From NCBI GenBank assembly GCA_964536215.1, contig CAZHWT010000050.1, positions 1-5,897 of the forward strand: 5,897 bases of DNA. Reading direction: 5' to 3'. The translations under genes were made by a program, and so were the position numbers. Under the pieces are notes generated by a model that saw only the letters and a list, made by a program, of their open reading frames with translations, was not told the origin of the DNA and searched no databases. Shown one piece after another: positions 1 to 5,613 of the stretch (position 1 is the first letter of the stretch; every line of letters begins with the position of its first letter). The DNA comes from CAZHWT01 sp964536215. GTDB taxonomy: Bacteria > Patescibacteriota > CAZHWT01.

Positions 1-60
1 ACTTGCCTACTCGTCGACTTATCAACTTGTCGACTTCCGCCACAGTCGGACAAGCAACCG
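1..60 (+). repeat. Leader repeat block related to the 3' flank
   Basis: Bases 1-20 match 5344-5363 at 18 of 20 positions in direct orientation, including TACTCGTCGAC (8-18). Three 8-mers follow in tandem: GTCGACTT (13-20), ATCAACTT (21-28) and GTCGACTT (29-36). Then CTTCCGCCACAGTCGGACA (34-52) is a decayed version of the palindrome at 5544-5558. The block extends past the window start. Bases 61-96 show no promoter or Shine-Dalgarno that I can support. Confidence 0.6.
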
Positions 61-96
61 CTTGTAGCTTATGCCCACTTCTGCTACCATGGTTGT

Positions 97-1377
97 GTGT
101 TTATCAAGAACTTTGATTCCCTGTCCACCACACCACAGCGCAAGCTGGTCCTCGACCTGGTTGAAACCGGCTTAGAAGCCATTCAATTTAAACCAGCCAT
201 CCTTGAGCAAGTTTCGCTCGAAGACAACATTCTTACCATCAAAGACAATCAATACGACTTAACCCAATTCGATCGCATTTTCCTGGTCGGCTTTGGCAAA
301 GGCTCAGCCGACGTCAGCCATTTAATAGAAGAAACTCTCGGCGACAAACTTACCGCCGGCTGGGATATTGACGTCGTCGAACCGCCGGTCTTTAAAAAAG
401 TTGCTTATACCAAAGGCAACCATCCTGTCCCCACCCAGGTCAACCTCGACTTTACCCGCACCGTCTTAGACGAACTCAACAATCTGACCGAGCGAGACCT
501 GGTTCTAGTTGCTATCTGCGGTGGCGGCTCAGCCTTATTTGAATACCCGCAACACCTCAGCCTCGAGGGCATTGCTCATGTCAACGACACTCTGGTCAAA
601 TCTGGCGCCACCATCGGCGAAATGAATATTGTTCGCAAGCATCTCTCAGCCGTCAAAGGCGGCAAGTTTGCTCAGCACTTGTTCCCAGCCACAATTGCCT
701 GCCTACTTTTCTCAGACGTCCCCGGCAACGACTTATCGACTATTGCCTCAGGCCCCACTGTTCTCAACGCCACTACCATGACCGATGTCAAAAAGGTCAT
801 CGCTAAATACCAGCTGGACGAAAAGCTAGACCTATCTGATAGCGACTTTTCCGAAACACCCCACGACGCCAAATACTTTGCCAAAGTGGCCAACATTCTA
901 GTCGTCAGCAACCGTCGGGCACTCGAAGCCATGCAACGTCAGGCCAAATCCAATGGCGCAGATGCCGTCATCTATTCCGAAAAAATTGAAGGCGACGCTC
1001 GCTCCCTTGGCCGTCAGCTCCTCCAGGCCACCAAACCCGGCCAAATGCTATTGGTCGGCGGCGAATCAACTATTCACATTACCCACAAAGGCGGTCGTGG
1101 TGGCCGCAACCAAGCCCTCACCTTGGCCGCCCTCAGAGACCTGCCCGAAGGTGTCATTATTTGCTCATTCGACTCTGATGGCTGGGACTTTTACGGCTAC
1201 GCCGGTGCCATTGGCGACGCAGAAACCCTCAACAAAGCCGCCGCCAAAAATATTGACCCGCAAGATTACCTCACTCAAGACAACAGCTTCGCCTTCTGGG
1301 AAGCCACTGGCGATGGTATTGATACCGGTAAGCTCGACTCCAATGTTGCCGACCTGATTATTATTTATCGACCATGA
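97..1377 (+). CDS. Glycerate 2-kinase, MOFRL family (DUF4147 plus MOFRL domains)
   Basis: Likely phosphorylates D-glycerate to 2-phosphoglycerate with ATP in the cytoplasm, feeding lower glycolysis. The 426 residues match the family's usual length. The N-terminal domain shows GFGKGS at 65-70 (K68 is the probable active-site lysine), GNHPVP at 107-112, the glycine-rich loop CGGGSALFEYP at 141-151, IVRKHLSAVKGGKFA at 178-192 and SDVPGNDLSTIASGPT at 206-221. The C-terminal MOFRL domain has GGEST at 321-325 and GGRGGRNQALTLA at 332-344. Two late motifs deviate: the usual TDGTDGPTDAAG reads SDGWDFYGYAG (360-370), and the usual TGPTGTNVNDL reads TGKLDSNVADL (410-420), so the exact substrate is less certain than the family. 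The start is GTG. The frame is open to the window edge but has no upstream ATG, GTG or TTG, and the family N-terminus aligns close to this start. No clear Shine-Dalgarno is visible. The stop overlaps the next gene's start (ATGA), implying co-translation with the transketolase subunit. Confidence 0.93.
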   Translation: MFIKNFDSLSTTPQRKLVLDLVETGLEAIQFKPAILEQVSLEDNILTIKDNQYDLTQFDRIFLVGFGKGSADVSHLIEETLGDKLTAGWDIDVVEPPVFKKVAYTKGNHPVPTQVNLDFTRTVLDELNNLTERDLVLVAICGGGSALFEYPQHLSLEGIAHVNDTLVKSGATIGEMNIVRKHLSAVKGGKFAQHLFPATIACLLFSDVPGNDLSTIASGPTVLNATTMTDVKKVIAKYQLDEKLDLSDSDFSETPHDAKYFAKVANILVVSNRRALEAMQRQAKSNGADAVIYSEKIEGDARSLGRQLLQATKPGQMLLVGGESTIHITHKGGRGGRNQALTLAALRDLPEGVIICSFDSDGWDFYGYAGAIGDAETLNKAAAKNIDPQDYLTQDNSFAFWEATGDGIDTGKLDSNVADLIIIYRP

Positions 1378-2267
1378 TTACCGAACTGCACGACGAACAA
1401 ATCCAAGCCCTAGAACTCAAAGCCAACCAGGCCCGCCAGCTCCTTATTAAAACGCTAGTCGAAGCCGGATCGGGCCACTCTGCTGGCCCCTTAGGCATGG
1501 CCGATATTTTTACCACCTTGTATTTTCATATCCTCAATCATAACCCTAAGCGCCCCGACTGGTCCGACCGCGACCGTCTCATTCTGTCCAATGGCCACAT
1601 CTGTCCCATTCGCTATGTCTCTATGGCTCAAGCTGGCTATTTCCCCATCGAAGAATTAAAAACACTGCGCAAAATTAACTCTCGCCTTCAAGGCCATCCT
1701 CACCGCACCGCCCTGCCCGGCACCGAAACCACTTCTGGGCCCTTAGGTGAAGGTTTATCTCAAGCCATTGGCATTGCCCTAGCCGGCCAAATGGACAATA
1801 AAAAATACTACACCTACTGCCTCACCTCCGATGGCGAGCATCAAGAGGGAAACACCTGGGAAGCGGCGCTTCTGGCTGGCAAACTTGGCCTGCACCGCCT
1901 TATTCAAATTATCGACCGCAACTATATTCAAATCGACGGTGAAACCGAAGATATCTTGCCACTGGAACCATTTGCCGACAAATATCGCAGCTTTAACTGG
2001 CACGTTCTAGAAATTGACGGTCACAACATTCGCGCCATTGTCGACGCCGTCAACCAGGCTCACGCCGTAGCCGACAAGCCCACCGTTATCATTGCTCATA
2101 CAATCCCCGGCAAAGGCGTCGAGTTTATGGAAGGCGATTACCGCTGGCACGGCAACCCACCCGATATTGCTAACGTCCCCGGCTCCCCGCCCAAAGGCGA
2201 GCAGGCCAAAACCGCTCTCAAAGACCTGCGAACCCTACAAGGCAAAATCAAAAGCGAACACGAGTAA
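1374..2267 (+). CDS. tktA: Transketolase, N-terminal subunit (thiamine-diphosphate binding)
   Basis: N-terminal half of a two-subunit transketolase, carrying the domain that binds the diphosphate of thiamine diphosphate. With the 2459-3457 product it should transfer two-carbon ketol units between sugar phosphates in the non-oxidative pentose phosphate pathway. At 297 residues it matches other N-terminal subunits. Visible motifs are AGSGHSAGPLGMADI at 31-45 (H35 corresponds to the His of SGHPG), LSNGH at 71-75, GHP at 107-109, SGPLGEGLSQAIGIALA at 121-137, the cofactor/metal motif SDGEHQEGNTWEAA at 152-165 with its partner N183 in DRNYIQIDG, and HTIPGKGVEFME at 242-253 followed by WHG at 258-260. 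The first Gly of the usual GDGE is Ser here. The ATG overlaps the kinase stop by 4 bp. The gene ends in tandem in-frame stops TAA TAG, and its last codons (QGKIKSEHE) already resemble the CAAAA-rich heptamers that follow, so the tail may derive from repeat DNA. The symbol follows split-transketolase usage, not the E. coli isozymes. Confidence 0.95.
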   Translation: MITELHDEQIQALELKANQARQLLIKTLVEAGSGHSAGPLGMADIFTTLYFHILNHNPKRPDWSDRDRLILSNGHICPIRYVSMAQAGYFPIEELKTLRKINSRLQGHPHRTALPGTETTSGPLGEGLSQAIGIALAGQMDNKKYYTYCLTSDGEHQEGNTWEAALLAGKLGLHRLIQIIDRNYIQIDGETEDILPLEPFADKYRSFNWHVLEIDGHNIRAIVDAVNQAHAVADKPTVIIAHTIPGKGVEFMEGDYRWHGNPPDIANVPGSPPKGEQAKTALKDLRTLQGKIKSEHE

Positions 2268-2273
2268 TAGAAA

Positions 2274-2301
2274 GTCAAAATGCAAAATGCAAAAGTCAAA
2301 A
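2274..2301 (+). repeat. Heptamer array, four CAAAA units
   Basis: Four consecutive 7-mers GTCAAAA, TGCAAAA, TGCAAAA and GTCAAAA. The CAAAA core recurs at 2276, 2283, 2290 and 2297, exactly 7 bp apart. Related CAAAA words at 2243 and 2249 lie inside the last codons of the upstream gene. The array is roughly complementary to the T-rich array at 2413-2457 and forms the outer arm of a long imperfect hairpin. Confidence 0.8.
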
Positions 2302-2313
2302 TTTATCTCTCCT

Positions 2314-2393
2314 GTCTTCCTGAACAAAGTGAAGGATCTTCCACCTCCAGCAATTATCCAAGTGGGAAGATTCTTCGCTCCACTCAGAATGAC
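2314..2393. repeat. REP-like imperfect palindrome between tktA and tktB
   Basis: The left arm (2314-2344, starting GTCTTCCTGAACAAAGTGAA) pairs imperfectly with the right arm (2362-2393, ending CTCCACTCAGAATGAC) across a loop of about 17 nt. By eye about 21 of 30 positions match, with further G-U possibilities. The best part is GATCTTCC-AC against GTGGGAAGATT. This resembles the widespread intergenic palindrome family with consensus like TCATTCTGAGCGAAGCGAAG. Read through on the minus strand it gives the peptide HSEWSEES, a familiar artefact of such elements. It may work as an RNA hairpin in the operon transcript. Confidence 0.75.
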
Positions 2394-2412
2394 TATGGCA
2401 ACACTTTACTAC

Positions 2413-2457
2413 TTTTGACTTGTAATTTTGACTTTTAACCTTTGATTTTTGAATTAT
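2413..2457. repeat. Reversed heptamer array (TTTTGAC type)
   Basis: T-rich 7-bp-periodic run: TTTTGAC, a degenerate unit, TTTTGAC, TTTTAAC, CTTTGAT and TTTTGAA. The G (or A) after the T-run falls at 2417, 2430, 2437, 2444 and 2451. It is the opposite orientation of the array at 2274-2301 and ends directly at the next gene's ATG, where it takes the place of a normal ribosome-binding region. Confidence 0.75.
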
Positions 2458-2458
2458 C

Positions 2459-3457
2459 ATGCTAAACCCCAAACTCCACCTCAATCCTCATATCTTTGAC
2501 AAAGACGTCGAGCAAGTCCCAACCAGAAATGGCTTTGGCGAAGCTTTGGTGGAGCTAGGTAAGCGCAATCCCAACGTCGTCGTCCTATCCGCCGACTTAA
2601 CCGAATCTACCCGCTGCGAAGCCTTCGCCAAACAGTTCCCCGACCGCTTTGTCGAAATTGGTGTAGCCGAACAAAACATGGCCGCTGTAGCTGCCGGACT
2701 TGGCGTTACCGGCAAGTGCGTCTTTATCGCCTCTTACGCTACCTTTAATCCCGGTAAAAACTGGGAAACCATCCGCACCACCGCTGTTTACAACCGCGCT
2801 AACGTCAAAATTGCCGGTCACCACGCTGGCATTGTTACTGGTCCGGATGGCGCCACCCACCAGGCTACCGAAGATATTGCCATCATGCGTTGCTTGCCCG
2901 ATATTAATGTGCTGTCCCCGTGCGACTCAATTGAATCAGCCAAAGCCACCATCGCCTCCGCTGCGACCGATATGCCCGTCTATATCCGTTTTACTCGCGA
3001 CAAGACGCCGGTCATCACCACCGACAAGACACCATTTGTCCCTGGAAAAATCAACGAATATTGGCTTGCCGAAGCTCCTCAAGCCACCATCTTTGCCACC
3101 GGCTACATGCTGTTCTATGCTCTAGTTGCCGCCAAGCAACTCCAAGACCACGGTATCGAAGTTAACGTCGCCAATGTCGCCACCGTTAAACCCTTAGACG
3201 TTAAATCTGTCCTCGATATCACCAAGCAATCCCAAGCCGTCGTTACGGTCGAGGATCACCAAGTCATGGGCGGCCTGGGCGGCACCATTGCCGAAGCTCT
3301 CGCCTTGCACAACCCCATGCCCATGGAATTTATTGGCCTGCAAAATACCTTTGCCGAATCCGGCACCCCCGACCAAATCCGCGCCAAATACCACATGGAC
3401 ACCCCAGACATAGTCAAGGCGGTAAAGAAAGTGATTGAACGGAAGCGCAAAACGTAA
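2459..3457 (+). CDS. tktB: Transketolase, C-terminal subunit (pyrimidine-binding and C-terminal domains)
   Basis: Second half of the split transketolase. It supplies the domain that holds the thiamine pyrimidine ring and the C-terminal domain. At 332 residues it is full length for this subunit. It shows NGFGEALVELG at 24-34, SADLTEST at 44-51, the catalytic-glutamate motif EIGVAEQNMAAVAAGL at 66-81 (E71 should activate the cofactor), SYATFN at 92-97, the donor/phosphate-site region HHAGIVTGPDGATHQATEDI at 121-140, SPCD at 153-156, YIRFTR at 175-180 and VEDHQVMGGLGGTIAEAL at 264-281. All key residues appear present, so the heterodimer is probably active. The ATG is chosen because the homologous region begins soon after it and nothing upstream in the gap is coding. 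No clear Shine-Dalgarno precedes it; the upstream bases are a T-rich heptamer array. Unlike many split transketolases, whose genes abut, it lies 191 bp after the N-terminal gene, separated by a repeat element. Its last codons (RKRKT) merge into the next repeat array. Confidence 0.95.
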   Translation: MLNPKLHLNPHIFDKDVEQVPTRNGFGEALVELGKRNPNVVVLSADLTESTRCEAFAKQFPDRFVEIGVAEQNMAAVAAGLGVTGKCVFIASYATFNPGKNWETIRTTAVYNRANVKIAGHHAGIVTGPDGATHQATEDIAIMRCLPDINVLSPCDSIESAKATIASAATDMPVYIRFTRDKTPVITTDKTPFVPGKINEYWLAEAPQATIFATGYMLFYALVAAKQLQDHGIEVNVANVATVKPLDVKSVLDITKQSQAVVTVEDHQVMGGLGGTIAEALALHNPMPMEFIGLQNTFAESGTPDQIRAKYHMDTPDIVKAVKKVIERKRKT

Positions 3458-3492
3458 ACTGCAAAGCTCAAAGCCAAAACGCAAAGTGCAAG
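3447..3492 (+). repeat. Degenerate heptamer array (GCAAAGC type) starting inside tktB
   Basis: Units GCAAAAC, GTAAACT, GCAAAGC, TCAAAGC, CAAAACG, CAAAGTG and CAAG; CAAA-like cores lie at 3448, 3455, 3462, 3469, 3475, 3482 and 3489, i.e. 7 bp apart with one step of 6. The first unit covers the last two sense codons of the transketolase gene and its TAA stop lies in the second. It faces the reversed array at 3507-3555 across a 14-nt centre. Confidence 0.75.
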
Positions 3493-3506
3493 ACTCCTTC
3501 AGCTAC

Positions 3507-3555
3507 AAACTTTAAACTTTGGTTTCGCACTTTAAGCTTTAAGCTAGCAAAGCTA
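3507..3555. repeat. Reversed heptamer array (AAACTTT / AGCTTTA type)
   Basis: Seven 7-bp units in register: AAACTTT, AAACTTT, GGTTTCG, CACTTTA, AGCTTTA, AGCTAGC and AAAGCTA. Approximately the reverse complement of the array at 3447-3492, so the pair can form an imperfect hairpin downstream of the tktB stop. A small stem AGCTTT (3535-3540) / AAAGCT (3549-3554) is included. No U-run follows, so I do not call a classical terminator. Confidence 0.65.
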
Positions 3556-3572
3556 CCTGTCATAGACCTAAG

Positions 3573-3602
3573 TAACAAAGTAACCAATAACCAATAACTA
3601 AT
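3573..3602 (+). repeat. TAACCAA heptamer array; left copy of an inverted repeat around the dehydrogenase gene
   Basis: TAAC recurs at 3573, 3581, 3588 and 3595 (steps of 8, 7, 7). Bases 3577-3599 are the reverse complement of 5522-5544 at 22 of 23 positions, so the dehydrogenase gene sits between inverted copies. It lies immediately before that gene's ribosome-binding site. Confidence 0.75.
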
Positions 3603-3605
3603 CCC

Positions 3606-3612
3606 GAAAGGA
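3606..3612 (+). promoter_or_regulatory. Shine-Dalgarno of the dehydrogenase gene
   Basis: GAAAGGA ends 9 bases before the ATG at 3622. It is the only convincing ribosome-binding site in the window and fixes that start codon. The other three starts lack one. Confidence 0.7.
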
Positions 3613-3621
3613 TTATTTTCA

Positions 3622-5280
3622 ATGACCCAAGAACTTCTAGACGAACTCAAATCCGGTTTTAAGGGCGACGTCGATACTTCCGACGAAACCCTCACCAAGT
3701 ACAGCCACGACGCCAGCATTTACGAGCTGCGTCCGCAAGTAGTCGTATACCCTAAAGACGAAACCGACATTCGCTTTTTGGTCAATTTTGTTAATGCTCA
3801 CAAAAAAGAATATCCTGAACTTTCATTAACCGCTCGAGCTGCCGGCACCGATATGGGCGGTGGATCCATTAACGAATCAATCTTGGTTGCATTTGAGCGC
3901 TACTTTATTAATCCGCCCAAAATTAAAGGCAATGTGGCTATGGGCGCCGAACCTGGTATGTTCTATCGAGACTTTGAAAAAATCACCCTCAAAACCAACC
4001 AGATCTTCCCATCCTACCCAGCCTCCCGCGAGCTCTGCGCCATTGGCGGTATTGTCAACAACAACTCTGGCGGCGAAAAAGGTTTACGCTATGGCAAAAC
4101 CGAAAACTATGTCAAAAAAATGCGCGTCACCCTTAGCGATGGCAGCTCCGTCGACCTAGAACCCCTCAATGACAAGCAGCTCAAAGATAAAATGAAGCTC
4201 AAAACCTTTGAGGGCCAGGTCTATCGGGACATGTTTGACCTCATTAACCACAACTACGACCTCATCAAGGCTGCCAAACCTCAAGTTAGCAAAAACTCAG
4301 CCGGCTATTACCTCTGGAATGTCTATGACCGTGAAACTGGCATTTTCGACTTAACCAAGCTGTTTGTCGGCGCCCAAGGCACTCTTGGCCTCATGAGCAA
4401 CGCCGATCTAGAGCTGGTCAAGACCGACTCTCACCACGAAATGGTCGTCATCTTCCTTAAAGACATTAAAAACCTCGGCAAGATCATTAACATGGTTCTG
4501 CCTCTCAAACCGGAAAGCTTTGAATCTTACGACGACAACACCCTCAAACTGGCTCTCAAATATTTTCCGGAATTTGCCAAAAAACTCGGGGCTAAAAACT
4601 TTCTCACCATCGGCCTCAAGTTCCTGCCCGAAATGTGGATGGTGGCTCACAGTGGGCTACCCAAACTAGTTCTCCAAGTCGACTTTAGCGGCGACGATCA
4701 CGACGCCCTAGTGGCCAAGTGCCATCAACTTGTCGACATGCTCAAGCCTCTCACTGAAGCTAAAACAAGCATCGCTATGGATGAAGAGGAAAAGAAGTAC
4801 TGGCTCATCCGCCGCGAAAGCTTTAGCCTACTTCGCGAGAAGATCCGCGACAAGCACACTGCACCATTTATTGACGACTTTGTGGTCCCACCAGCCCGCT
4901 TGCCAGAATTCTTGCCTCGGTTTAACAAGTTGATCAAAAAGTATCCATCCCTCATTTACACCGTCGCCGGCCATGTCGGCGAAGGCAACTTCCACGTTAT
5001 TCCACTTATGGATATCTCCAAAGCCAGCCAACGACGCATCATTCCAAAGCTGGGTCAAGAAGTCTACGACCTCGTCCTAGAATACAAAGGCTCCACCACT
5101 GGAGAGCATAACGACGGCCTAGTCCGCACACCATATCTGGAGCAGATGTACGGCAAGCAAGTCTACAAGCTCTTCGTCAAAACCAAGCAGATATTTGACC
5201 CGCACAATATCTTTAATCCGCGTAAGAAAGTCGGCGGCGACATGGACTTTAACATGAGCCGTATTCGTAAAAACTGGTAA
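3622..5280 (+). CDS. FAD-dependent 2-hydroxyacid dehydrogenase, GlcD/Dld family
   Basis: Flavoenzyme of the glycolate oxidase GlcD / D-lactate dehydrogenase family, expected to oxidise a D-2-hydroxyacid (lactate, glycolate, glycerate or 2-hydroxyglutarate) to the 2-oxoacid. The PCMH-type FAD domain spans about 37-266: RPQVVVYPKDETDI at 37-50, ARAAGTDMGGGSI at 71-83, PASRELCAIGGIVNNNSGG at 133-151, RYGKTENYV at 156-164 and FVGAQGTLGLMSNADLELV at 248-266. The C-terminal oxidase domain carries AGHVGEGNFHVIP at 449-461 (H451 and H458 are the probable metal/substrate histidines), GEHNDGLVRTPYL at 494-506 and FDPHNIFNPRKK at 525-536. The usual EHGIG motif reads EHNDG. There is no cysteine-rich Fe-S/CCG region, no signal peptide and no evident membrane helix, so a soluble or peripheral protein with an unidentified electron acceptor is likely. 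At 552 residues it is somewhat longer than typical GlcD. The ATG is supported by AAAGGA 9 bases upstream. The substrate cannot be set from sequence. Confidence 0.93.
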   Translation: MTQELLDELKSGFKGDVDTSDETLTKYSHDASIYELRPQVVVYPKDETDIRFLVNFVNAHKKEYPELSLTARAAGTDMGGGSINESILVAFERYFINPPKIKGNVAMGAEPGMFYRDFEKITLKTNQIFPSYPASRELCAIGGIVNNNSGGEKGLRYGKTENYVKKMRVTLSDGSSVDLEPLNDKQLKDKMKLKTFEGQVYRDMFDLINHNYDLIKAAKPQVSKNSAGYYLWNVYDRETGIFDLTKLFVGAQGTLGLMSNADLELVKTDSHHEMVVIFLKDIKNLGKIINMVLPLKPESFESYDDNTLKLALKYFPEFAKKLGAKNFLTIGLKFLPEMWMVAHSGLPKLVLQVDFSGDDHDALVAKCHQLVDMLKPLTEAKTSIAMDEEEKKYWLIRRESFSLLREKIRDKHTAPFIDDFVVPPARLPEFLPRFNKLIKKYPSLIYTVAGHVGEGNFHVIPLMDISKASQRRIIPKLGQEVYDLVLEYKGSTTGEHNDGLVRTPYLEQMYGKQVYKLFVKTKQIFDPHNIFNPRKKVGGDMDFNMSRIRKNW

Positions 5281-5303
5281 GCTCAGCCAAGCTAAGCAAT
5301 AGG

Positions 5304-5355
5304 GAGTAGGCGAGTCAAGACGGCGAGTTAGCAAAGATCGCTGACTCGCCTACTC
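5304..5355 (+). terminator. Hairpin after the dehydrogenase stop, with two alternative stems
   Basis: GAGTAGGCGAGTCA (5304-5317) pairs perfectly over 14 bp with 5342-5355. A competing stem of 11 bp (one G-U) joins GGCGAGTTAGC (5322-5332) to 5340-5350 around a 7-nt loop. Both use the same right arm. The structure starts 24 bases after the stop codon and may end the transcript or protect its 3' end. No U-run follows, so intrinsic termination is uncertain. Confidence 0.5.
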
Positions 5356-5508
5356 GTCGACGTTGTTATTGGTTACTTGGCTATTAGTTTGTTCGTTATT
5401 CGTCTATTCGTTATTCGTTCCCGTAACCCGCACTTCATACTTCTACCTTCCCTTTCCTGTCATTCTCGACCCGATCGAGAATCCGTACGCCAGATGCACC
5501 TATGCGTG
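5351..5508 (+). repeat. Composite repeat, unit 1
   Basis: Begins with TACTCGTCGACG and ends with ACCTATGCGTG. Between these are GTTACTTGGCTATTAGTTTG, a 7-8-bp-periodic TTATTCG run (5394-5422), a pyrimidine-rich stretch and palindrome copy A. Unit 2 at 5509 repeats the same order of blocks. Confidence 0.65.
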
Positions 5509-5511
5509 TAC
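5446..5511 (+). repeat. Palindromic element, copy A (short form)
   Basis: Core ATTCTCGA (5462-5469) pairs with TCGAGAAT (5475-5482) around the loop CCCGA. It is preceded by CCTTCC..TCCTGTC and followed by GCCAGATGCACCTATGCGTG. Copy B at 5614-5698 shares both flanks. It resembles REP-like intergenic palindromes whose read-through gives peptides such as CHSRPDRES. Confidence 0.75.
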
Positions 5512-5521
5512 TCGTCGACGA

Positions 5522-5544
5522 AGTTATTGGTTATTAGTTACTTT
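5522..5544. repeat. Right copy of the inverted repeat flanking the dehydrogenase gene
   Basis: Reverse complement of 3577-3599 with one mismatch in 23 bp. Contains GTTATTGG, also seen at 5365-5372 in unit 1. Confidence 0.75.
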
Positions 5545-5569
5545 CCGCCAGAGGCGGACAGGAGTTACT
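5536..5569. repeat. Small palindrome flanked by a 7-bp direct repeat
   Basis: TCCGCC (5544-5549) pairs with GGCGGA (5553-5558) around AGA. AGTTACT occurs immediately on both sides, at 5536-5542 and 5563-5569. Unit 1 lacks this segment. A decayed relative lies at 34-52. Confidence 0.7.
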
Positions 5570-5613
5570 TGGCCATTGGTTTGTCCGCTATTGTTCCCAT
5601 AGTTCGCACCTCT

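Noticed and set aside
89..97. ATG at 89 as the kinase start
   Set aside because: It is in a different frame from the kinase and closes early; GTG at 97 is the only usable start in frame.
2415..2456. TTGACT words resembling a -35 box before tktB
   Set aside because: They are units of the heptamer array, and no good -10 box lies at a suitable spacing.
2296..2484. Minus-strand ORF of 62 codons between the transketolase genes
   Set aside because: Its sequence (HSEWSEES, ILHFVQEDRR) is read-through of the intergenic palindrome, and it overlaps the start of tktB.
3458..3621. Sigma-70-type promoter for the dehydrogenase gene
   Set aside because: The gap is filled by repeats and I find no -35/-10 pair worth calling; only the Shine-Dalgarno is supported.
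97..5280. Alternative genetic code (TGA as Gly or Trp), considered because of the CPR-like look
   Set aside because: TGA ends the kinase exactly at the ATGA overlap, and Trp and Gly are written with TGG and GGN; the standard code fits.
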